From the NCBI GenBank assembly GCA_021647345.1, contig JAKIUX010000025.1, positions 1 through 8,477 on the forward strand: a DNA stretch of 8,477 nt. Direction: 5' to 3'. The stretch is from Hydrogenimonas sp. GTDB taxonomy: Bacteria; Campylobacterota; Campylobacteria; Campylobacterales; Hydrogenimonadaceae. The notes beneath the pieces are model-generated. The model was not told the DNA's origin, did no database searches, and saw only the letters and a list, made by a program, of their open reading frames with translations. Position 1 is the stretch's first letter. The number at the start of each line of letters is the position of its first letter. Positions 1-5,233 of the stretch are shown piece by piece. The position numbers were made by a program, and so were the translations under genes.

Positions 1-928
1 CAGGCGATAGAAGCGTAATATCATCTATACCCGCCGTTACTCTTTGAACGCTAATAGTAGGCGGAAGCATCTTTATAGACTCTACAAGAAGCTTGATATA
101 GCTCTCTTCATCTATAGGTCTAAATTTACCCTTCATAAAATCAACGGCAAGAGCGGTATTTTTGACAACATAGAGGGGGTGGATCTTTATGGAGTCTATG
201 CCCCACTCAATAGATGCTCTTATCGTCTCAAGCATCATCTTCTCATCTTCGCCGGGCAGTCCAAAAATAACGTGTCCGCATACATTGAGCCCCTTTTCTT
301 TGCTCTTTAAAATCCACTCTTTTACATTTGCGCTATCGTGGCCGCGATTTATAGCCTCAAGCGTCTCATCATAGATCGACTGTATACCATACTCAACCCA
401 GATTTCATAACTTTTTGAGAGGTCGGCAAGATAGTCGAGTATCTCATCGGTAACGCTGTCGCTTCTAGTGCCAATGCTAAGACCTATGCAGCCTGGCTGC
501 CTCAGCGCCTCTTCATAGAGCGCCTTAAGCGTATCTATGGGGGCATAGGTATTTGTGAAAGATTGAAAATAGGCTATAAACTTTTTAACACCAAACTTTC
601 CGGCAAGTCGTTTGGATGTGGCGGAGTACTGTATGCGAACCTGCTCTAACTGCTTTTGCAAAAGGGGGTTTTCCTCACTGTTTGGGTTGAGGTAGAACTT
701 CTTTGATGCTTTGGCAAGGTTTGGGCTGAAAGATTCATTCAAGCAGAATGTACATCCTCCTTTTGCCACCGTACCGTCGATATTTGGGCATGTAAAGCCC
801 TGAATGCTTAGCGGCACTTTATATACATCTTCGCCAAACTTCTGCTTGAAGTAGCGTCCTATCGTATAGACCTTTTTCAATTTCCCCCTTTTAAATCCAA
901 GGGCCGGCAGAAGCTGCAGCGATGTCAC
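1..928 (-). CDS. YhcC/TIGR01212-type radical SAM protein (3' end cut by window edge)
   Basis: About 309 codons are visible and the C-terminus runs off the left edge. Family members (E. coli YhcC type) are about 300-310 aa, so probably only some 20-30 residues are missing. The family is predicted to bind a [4Fe-4S] cluster and S-adenosylmethionine; its substrate is not firmly established. Counting from the GTG start at 928, the cluster motif is C47, C59 and C62 within GFTCPN...GGCTFC, a family-typical arrangement. Later landmarks are YFQSFTNTYAP, GLSIGTRSDS, EYGIQS and GHVIFGLPGE, all characteristic of this subgroup, and the visible end approaches the conserved QRVTAG region. The GTG start has AGGAGG nine bases upstream. 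The alternative is a TTG at 880, which would begin LKKVYTIGRYFK like many homologues but has a poorer ribosome binding site. It lies 19 nt after purF and is probably the last visible gene of the trxA operon. Family assignment is firm; cellular role is unknown. Confidence 0.9.
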   Translation of the reverse strand, partial: MTSLQLLPALGFKRGKLKKVYTIGRYFKQKFGEDVYKVPLSIQGFTCPNIDGTVAKGGCTFCLNESFSPNLAKASKKFYLNPNSEENPLLQKQLEQVRIQYSATSKRLAGKFGVKKFIAYFQSFTNTYAPIDTLKALYEEALRQPGCIGLSIGTRSDSVTDEILDYLADLSKSYEIWVEYGIQSIYDETLEAINRGHDSANVKEWILKSKEKGLNVCGHVIFGLPGEDEKMMLETIRASIEWGIDSIKIHPLYVVKNTALAVDFMKGKFRPIDEESYIKLLVESIKMLPPTISVQRVTAGIDDITLLSP

Positions 929-947
929 TCTTCGGCCCCTCCTCTCG

Positions 948-2297
948 TCAAACTATATAGTTTCCGTCAAAACAGGCTTTGCAGTAATTCTGATCATCGC
1001 CTACACTGCGCATAAGCCCATCTATAGATATGAAAGCCAGTGAATCGGCACCTATATATTCGCAAATCTCCTCCGTACTCATGCGCGCGCTTATAAGTTT
1101 TTGTTTCTCAGGCGTATCGACACCGTAGTAGCAAGGGTCGGTAGTTGGAGGAGAGGAGATGCGCATATGCACCTCTGCAGCACCCGCCTCTTTGAGCATC
1201 GAAACTATCTGTTTGCTGGTTGTTCCTCTAACTATAGAGTCATCTATAACAATCAATCTTTTACCCTCTATAACCTCTTTTATCGGGCTCAATTTCATCT
1301 TTACTTTCAGGTTTCTGAGCTCTTGCGTGGGCTCAATAAAGGTTCTTCCGACATAGTGGTTTCGCATTATACCAAGCTCAAACGGTATGCCGCTTTGCTG
1401 TGAGTACCCCAAAGCGGCGGCTACGCCGCTATCTGGAACCGGCACGACCATATCGGCCTCTACCGGGAGCTCCTTGGCCAGCTCCGCCCCCATCTTTTTG
1501 CGAAGATTATAGACATTTTTGCCAAAAACCACGCTATCAGGTCTGGCAAAGTAGATATACTCAAATATACACTTGTGGGGGTTTGGTTCGAACACCTGTA
1601 TCGACTTGGGAGCCTTGCCCTTTTCAAAGATTAGCATCTCGCCCGGCTTAACATCTCGTATAAATTCGGCACCAACCAGATCGAAAGCGCACGTTTCGCT
1701 TGCAACCATATAGCCGTCACTCAATTTAGCCAAACTAAGCGGCCTGAAGCCGAAGCGATCTCTTATGGCATACATCTTGCTTCTGCTCTGAATCACGAAA
1801 GAGTAGGCCCCCTCCACTTTATGAAGAGCGTCCACTATTCTATCTACAAGCCTATCTTTTTCGCTTTTGGCTATAAGGTGGATCATATTTTCGGTATCCA
1901 TGAATGTCTGAAAGATCGCACCCTTCTCTATAAGCTTCTCTCTAACCTCTTTGGCGTTGGTCAGGTTCCCGTTGTGCACTATGGCCAAAGCTCCAAGTCC
2001 ATAGCGCGCATATACCGGCTGCGCATCCAAAATTGAGTCATCACCCGCCGTAGAGTAGCGGGTATGGCCTATGGCCATATCCCCTTTAAGCTTTTTTAGC
2101 TTCTTTTCGCTAAAGACTCTTGTTACAAGGCCTCTATCTTTAATCATATGAAAAACGCCGTCTCTGTTTGAGCAGATTCCGGCCGCCTCCTGTCCCCTGT
2201 GCTGAAGAGCAAAAAGCCCAAAGTAGGCCATCTGAGCGGCCCCTTTTACGTTAAATACACCTACTACGGCGCACTTTTCGTTCATATCGTTCATCAT
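948..2297 (-). CDS. purF: Amidophosphoribosyltransferase (iron-sulfur type)
   Basis: PurF makes 5-phosphoribosylamine from PRPP and glutamine, the first committed step of purine synthesis, in the cytoplasm. With the ATG at 2297 the protein is 449 aa, normal for bacterial PurF. The N-terminal glutaminase domain has catalytic Cys9 (EKCAVVGVF), LQHRGQEAAGI (31-41), GHTRYST and VHNGNLTN. The C-terminal phosphoribosyltransferase domain has the PRPP motif VIDDSIVRGTTS (350-361). Cys243, Cys389, Cys439 and Cys442 (the last two in CKAC) match the four [4Fe-4S] ligands of the B. subtilis enzyme, and the residues before Cys9 would be a cleaved propeptide. The chosen start overlaps the dapB stop as TAATG, with GGGG five bases upstream. 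ATGs at 2294 and 2285 are in frame and would only shorten the propeptide. An in-frame ATG at 2360 lies deep inside dapB and is unlikely. Confidence 0.96.
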   Translation of the reverse strand: MMNDMNEKCAVVGVFNVKGAAQMAYFGLFALQHRGQEAAGICSNRDGVFHMIKDRGLVTRVFSEKKLKKLKGDMAIGHTRYSTAGDDSILDAQPVYARYGLGALAIVHNGNLTNAKEVREKLIEKGAIFQTFMDTENMIHLIAKSEKDRLVDRIVDALHKVEGAYSFVIQSRSKMYAIRDRFGFRPLSLAKLSDGYMVASETCAFDLVGAEFIRDVKPGEMLIFEKGKAPKSIQVFEPNPHKCIFEYIYFARPDSVVFGKNVYNLRKKMGAELAKELPVEADMVVPVPDSGVAAALGYSQQSGIPFELGIMRNHYVGRTFIEPTQELRNLKVKMKLSPIKEVIEGKRLIVIDDSIVRGTTSKQIVSMLKEAGAAEVHMRISSPPTTDPCYYGVDTPEKQKLISARMSTEEICEYIGADSLAFISIDGLMRSVGDDQNYCKACFDGNYIV

Positions 2298-3064
2298 TAT
2301 AGCCCCAAACAGTCGCTTATATCGTATAGTCCGGCAGGCTGGCTTACGAGCCACTTGCACGCCCGCACCGCGCCTTTAGAGAAGGTCTCACGGCTTGTCG
2401 CAGTATGGTTAAGCTCTATGAACTCGCCGTCATTGTAGAAGCCGACAGTATGCCGCCCTACTACATCTCCTCCTCTAACAGCGAAGACTCCGATCTCATC
2501 TTTGCTTCGCTCGCCTGTCATTCCGTCTCTGCAGCTCACTCTAACCTTATCAAGATCAAGACCGCGCCCTTTGGCGGCATACTCGGCCAGCGTCAACGCC
2601 GTACCGCTTGGAGCATCCTTTTTATATCTGTGGTGCTGCTCTACTATCTCAATATCGAAATCTCCAAGCTTCTCGGCTGTCATCTGAACAAGCTTTTTAA
2701 GAAGCGCTATTCCGGCCGACATATTTGTAGCATAAAGAATAGGCATAATCTCGCTCGCCTCCTCCAGCAGAGCTCTTTGGGAAGCGTTAAGCCCTGTGGT
2801 TCCGATAACAAGAGCTCTTGGTCTATCCATAGCGGCTTTTAGCAGAGCTTCCGTCGCTTCCGGAACGGTGAAGTCGATAGCCGCTTCGCAGCTATCGAGA
2901 AATATTTTGGCATCATTGGTAACAAGAGACCCTTCAGGTGCATGATAGTCGATGCGGTCTCTCTCGCAGAGTGCAGCTACCTCAGTCTCCGGGTCTTCTG
3001 CAAGGTTTTTCACCAGAAGCTGTCCTACACGACCGTTGGCTCCGTAGACTCCTACTTTTAACAT
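2297..3064 (-). CDS. dapB: 4-hydroxy-tetrahydrodipicolinate reductase
   Basis: DapB reduces the cyclic dihydrodipicolinate precursor with NAD(P)H in the lysine/meso-diaminopimelate pathway, which supplies peptidoglycan and lysine. The 255-aa length is normal. The N-terminal Rossmann domain carries VYGANGRVG (6-14), followed by DFTVPEA and the GTTGL loop (88-92). The substrate domain has the catalytic [13 protein letters not shown] block (144-156), with the paired histidines, Lys149 and the SGT phosphate/substrate-binding turn. [11 protein letters not shown] near residue 197 is also typical. The ATG overlaps the last 7 bases of trxB, with GGGAG five bases upstream (3070-3074), and its stop overlaps the purF start, so translation is probably coupled on both sides. 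With hom in the same window it represents aspartate-family biosynthesis. Confidence 0.97.
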   Translation of the reverse strand: MLKVGVYGANGRVGQLLVKNLAEDPETEVAALCERDRIDYHAPEGSLVTNDAKIFLDSCEAAIDFTVPEATEALLKAAMDRPRALVIGTTGLNASQRALLEEASEIMPILYATNMSAGIALLKKLVQMTAEKLGDFDIEIVEQHHRYKKDAPSGTALTLAEYAAKGRGLDLDKVRVSCRDGMTGERSKDEIGVFAVRGGDVVGRHTVGFYNDGEFIELNHTATSRETFSKGAVRACKWLVSQPAGLYDISDCLGL

Positions 3065-4014
3065 AGATTCTCCCGTTTTAGATGTTCAACATAGGCAATT
3101 GCACCTATGGCGGCATTGGCTCCGTCTCCGGCGGCGCAAACTACCTGCTTCGGCGCCATTATTCGAACGTCTCCGGCGGCAAAAAGACCCTCTTGGCTGG
3201 TCTTCATAGCAAGATCGACAATAATCTCTCCCCACTCATTGACTTCGCACAGAAAGGTACCATCCTCCTGTTTTAGGACATCGTTGTTTACGATATTTCC
3301 GACAAAGACGAAGATGCCCGGAACAGGCAGATCGATTATCTCGCCGCTATCTTTTCTTTTAACTTTGAGCCCCTGCACCCCCATCTGGTCGCCATATACT
3401 TCTTCTGGAACGGCATTTAGCACAAGTTCTATCTTTTCATTCTCTTTTACTCTCTTTACCGTAGAGGGGGCGGCTCTAAACTCGTCGCGCCTATGAACAA
3501 GGTAGACTTTGGAACAGATGTTAGCTAAAAAAAGAGCCTCTTCAAGAGCCGTATCGCCGCCGCCTATAACCGCCACCTCTTTATCTCTGTAGAAGAAGCC
3601 GTCGCATGTGGCGCATGTACTCACACCCCTTCCGAAAAACTGATCTTCACCCTTGAAACCGGCACGCCTTGGGGTGCTTCCGGTAGCGACTATAACACTT
3701 TTGGCGGTTACAACATTTCCGTCTGCAAGCTCTACTTTAAAGCATAGACCTTCAGGCCTGCTTACTCGAACCACCTCGGCCATATCGTGTTTCAAGCCGA
3801 AACGCATACACTGCTTGGGCCAGTTCTGCATCAGCTCCATTCCGGTTACCACTTCTACAATACCGGGGTAGTTCTCTACCTCGCTGCTCTGGGTTATCTG
3901 ACCGCCCGGCATACCCTTTTCATACATCACCACATTTTCAAGTCCGCCTCTTGTGGCATACAGTCCTGCCGTTAAACCGGCCGGCCCGCCGCCTATAATT
4001 GCCAAATCGAGCAT
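3058..4014 (-). CDS. trxB: Thioredoxin-disulfide reductase (NADPH)
   Basis: Cytosolic low-molecular-weight flavoenzyme that passes electrons from NADPH through FAD and a redox disulfide to thioredoxin, encoded two genes upstream. It is 318 aa, the normal size. The FAD-binding glycine motif IIGGGPAG is at 6-13, the redox-active CATC at 134-137, the second nucleotide-binding motif [10 protein letters not shown] at 151-160, and HRRDEFRA at 174-181, where the arginines fit NADPH preference. The C-terminal FAD motif FAAGDVR follows. The chosen ATG at 4014 overlaps the upstream stop as TGATG and has AGGAG six bases upstream (4021-4025). A GTG one codon earlier (4017) is only three bases from that site and less likely. 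The last codon before the stop is Cys (ENLC). Its neighbours trxA and the thioredoxin-like protein make this a thioredoxin-system cluster. Confidence 0.97.
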   Translation of the reverse strand: MLDLAIIGGGPAGLTAGLYATRGGLENVVMYEKGMPGGQITQSSEVENYPGIVEVVTGMELMQNWPKQCMRFGLKHDMAEVVRVSRPEGLCFKVELADGNVVTAKSVIVATGSTPRRAGFKGEDQFFGRGVSTCATCDGFFYRDKEVAVIGGGDTALEEALFLANICSKVYLVHRRDEFRAAPSTVKRVKENEKIELVLNAVPEEVYGDQMGVQGLKVKRKDSGEIIDLPVPGIFVFVGNIVNNDVLKQEDGTFLCEVNEWGEIIVDLAMKTSQEGLFAAGDVRIMAPKQVVCAAGDGANAAIGAIAYVEHLKRENLC

Positions 4015-4493
4015 CACTCTCTCCTTTGAATATTCTGCGTATCGAGCAGATATATTTTGCTATCTTGCTTATAAAGCCCATTGTCGTTTTGCTTTTTTAT
4101 CATAAAGTAGCTCGGAACTTCGCGAATATGAAACCTATGAATAATTTTAAGCAGCGTGTTGGTTCCGGCGGTGGCATAGACGATACCCTTTTTGTTATCT
4201 CTTCTCTTCTGGTACAGATCTATGGCAAGCACGCTGTTCTTCGCCGCAAGCAGCTTCAAGGCATCCTCTATATCACCCATTTTGGAGCTATATACAACGA
4301 CTATGTAGCGATCCTTTCGGGGTTCGAATATTTGGCTCTTAGTATAGAGTATCGTCTCTTTGAAATTGATAAATTTGTATTGGGAGTATTTGTAGTTGAA
4401 GTAAGCGAAAGCGGCTGCGATCATAGCCGCTCCGAAAAATGAGGCGAATACGTAGGAGAAGGAGAATAGCGACCTCCTCCTGCCCCCTCTCAT
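4014..4493 (-). CDS. Membrane-anchored, cysteine-free thioredoxin-like protein of unknown function
   Basis: I do not recognise a named family. The 159-aa product starts with a very basic tail (RGGRRR, 2-7), then one hydrophobic segment at about 9-32 rich in Phe, Ala and Ile. By the positive-inside rule this gives a cytoplasmic N-terminus and a periplasmic domain at about 33-159; there is no lipobox and no cysteine anywhere. The soluble part looks like a degenerate thioredoxin fold: a strand YIVVVY (63-68), a loop SSKMGD where CxxC would be expected, a helix, a second strand, then [13 protein letters not shown] (120-132). That segment resembles the cis-proline region KFGIRSIPSILFF of the adjacent trxA, with Pro127 in the cis-Pro position. 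It starts 11 nt after trxA and overlaps trxB by one base. No Shine-Dalgarno sequence is visible upstream, so translation may be coupled to trxA. It could be a structural or substrate-binding partner rather than a redox enzyme; function is inferred from fold resemblance and context only. Confidence 0.85.
   Translation of the reverse strand: MRGGRRRSLFSFSYVFASFFGAAMIAAAFAYFNYKYSQYKFINFKETILYTKSQIFEPRKDRYIVVVYSSKMGDIEDALKLLAAKNSVLAIDLYQKRRDNKKGIVYATAGTNTLLKIIHRFHIREVPSYFMIKKQNDNGLYKQDSKIYLLDTQNIQRRE
4454..4481 (-). other. Potential mRNA hairpin holding an internal AGGAGGAGG near the start of the membrane protein gene
   Basis: Codons 5-7 of the membrane protein gene are three AGG arginine codons (4473-4481), a perfect Shine-Dalgarno-like tract lying inside the gene instead of before it. 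Downstream, CCTTCTCCT (4454-4462) can pair with all nine bases, counting one G-U pair, across a 10-base loop. No start codon is suitably placed after it, so it is not an ordinary ribosome binding site. It could cause a pause or be a by-product of coding for a basic tail. Confidence 0.35.
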
Positions 4494-4504
4494 ATTGGCT
4501 TAGA

Positions 4505-4825
4505 TTAGCCGAGAAGAGAGTCGAGTTTTTCGGCGAAAGCCTGCTTAGAGGCTGCACCCACCATCTGATCAACTACTTGACCATCTTTAAAAAAGAGTAT
4601 GCTTGGAATAGAGCGAATACCAAACTTAATGGCGAGATCTTGCTCTTCATCTGTGTTGACTTTCGCAATCTTAGCTTTGCCTTCGTACTCCTCTGCTAGC
4701 TCTTCTATGACGGGAGCTATCATGCGGCACGGTCCGCACCAAGGTGCCCAGAAGTCTACAAGTGTGACACCCTCTTTTACAGTCTCGTCAAAGTTGCTGC
4801 TTGTGAGTTCAATATATTTGCCCAT
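4505..4825 (-). CDS. trxA: Thioredoxin
   Basis: Cytosolic dithiol-disulfide oxidoreductase that reduces protein disulfides and is recharged by TrxB. The 106-aa length and single domain are standard. The active site WCGPC is at 29-33, preceded by VDFWAP, with the buried Asp24. The cis-proline loop is IRSIPSILFF with Pro74, followed by FKDGQ and the VGA turn. The ATG has AAGGAG seven bases upstream (4833-4838), and a strong -10 element sits about 30 bases upstream, so trxA is likely the first gene of an operon that continues through trxB, dapB and purF. Nothing is unusual in the protein itself. Confidence 0.98.
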   Translation of the reverse strand: MGKYIELTSSNFDETVKEGVTLVDFWAPWCGPCRMIAPVIEELAEEYEGKAKIAKVNTDEEQDLAIKFGIRSIPSILFFKDGQVVDQMVGAASKQAFAEKLDSLLG

Positions 4826-4832
4826 TTCGGAT

Positions 4833-4838
4833 CTCCTT
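4833..4838 (-). promoter_or_regulatory. Ribosome binding site of trxA
   Basis: AAGGAG on the minus strand, seven bases before the trxA ATG. It fixes the start and marks the end of a short leader of about 24 bases if the -10 element at 4856-4861 is used. Confidence 0.8.
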
Positions 4839-4855
4839 GAAAAATTGATGTATCG

Positions 4856-4864
4856 ATTATACCC
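4856..4864 (-). promoter_or_regulatory. Sigma-70-type -10 element of the trxA operon promoter
   Basis: Minus-strand GGGTATAAT gives a consensus -10 hexamer at 4856-4861. Transcription would start near 4849. No good -35 hexamer is present at 16-18 bases; instead there is an A/T-rich stretch with repeated A and T runs (about 4865-4890), which is how Campylobacterota housekeeping promoters typically look. It lies in the largest gap of the window (4834-4906), between yraN and trxA, so it probably starts a new transcript for trxA and the genes after it. Read-through from yraN cannot be excluded because no clear terminator is visible. Confidence 0.7.
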
Positions 4865-4906
4865 TTTAAATCTTTAAAAGTTTTTAGATAGAACCTGAAT
4901 CATTAT

Positions 4907-5233
4907 CTACAAAGTAATATTCTCCAGAAGCTCTACACTACTCTTTTTGATTATCATGGCATCCAACTGGTACGGCATCTGCACCCCCCTTTTCTGCAGA
5001 TACCGGTCGATGCTGCGATACAGTTTTGAGAGTTTCGCTTTAGTAATGTTGTAGACCGGCTCAAACCCGCTGCCGCTCTTTACCTCCACGAAGTGAAGGG
5101 TGCCATCTTTTTCGGCCACTATATCGATTTCGCCGAAGCGGCATGTAAAGTTTCTTTCGACTACCCTAAAGCCGTTTTGCAGCAGAAACGCTACAGCCTC
5201 ATCTTCGGCAATATCTCCTCTTTTGCGGCTCAC
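4907..5233 (-). CDS. YraN family (UPF0102) nuclease-like protein
   Basis: Small conserved bacterial protein of 108 aa, close to the usual 110-125 aa. The family has a PD-(D/E)xK, Holliday-junction-resolvase-like fold, but its physiological role is not settled. Family marks are the N-terminal RGDIAEDEAVAFLLQNGF (5-22), GEIDIV (34-39) with Glu35 and Asp37, and FVEVK (48-52) with Glu50 and Lys52, which together would form the metal-binding site. The usual Tyr/Lys-rich helix KLYRSIDRYL and an Asp at 91 follow. The start is a GTG that overlaps the TGA of the oxidoreductase gene (GTGA), with GAGG about 10 bases upstream, so translation is likely coupled. A 73-nt gap with the trxA promoter follows. 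Adjacency to trxA and hom is a conserved Campylobacterota arrangement, as I recall it. Confidence 0.92.
   Translation of the reverse strand: MSRKRGDIAEDEAVAFLLQNGFRVVERNFTCRFGEIDIVAEKDGTLHFVEVKSGSGFEPVYNITKAKLSKLYRSIDRYLQKRGVQMPYQLDAMIIKKSSVELLENITL

Noticed and set aside
44..374. Two overlapping small plus-strand frames (88 and 61 aa) near the left edge
   Set aside because: The whole stretch is occupied on the minus strand by the radical SAM protein, whose family motifs read continuously through it.
2298..2360. 21 extra N-terminal residues on PurF from an ATG at 2360
   Set aside because: It would overlap dapB by 64 bases and give a long propeptide; the ATG at the dapB stop codon with GGGG before it is far more natural.
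2405..2842. 145-aa open frame on the plus strand inside dapB
   Set aside because: It lies antisense to a fully conserved dapB with intact catalytic motifs; its translation shows no recognisable domain and it lacks a convincing ribosome binding site. It is a shadow frame.
3999..4442. 147-aa open frame on the plus strand opposite the membrane protein gene
   Set aside because: The minus-strand frame has a coherent membrane segment, a thioredoxin-like segment and tight junctions with trxA and trxB, whereas the plus-strand frame has none of these.
4862..4881. AT-only inverted repeat (CTTTTAAA...TTTAAAGG on the minus strand) as a yraN terminator or an operator
   Set aside because: The arms are short, have almost no G/C, leave only a few bases for a loop and are not followed by a T run. 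They overlap the expected A/T-rich promoter region, so composition explains them.
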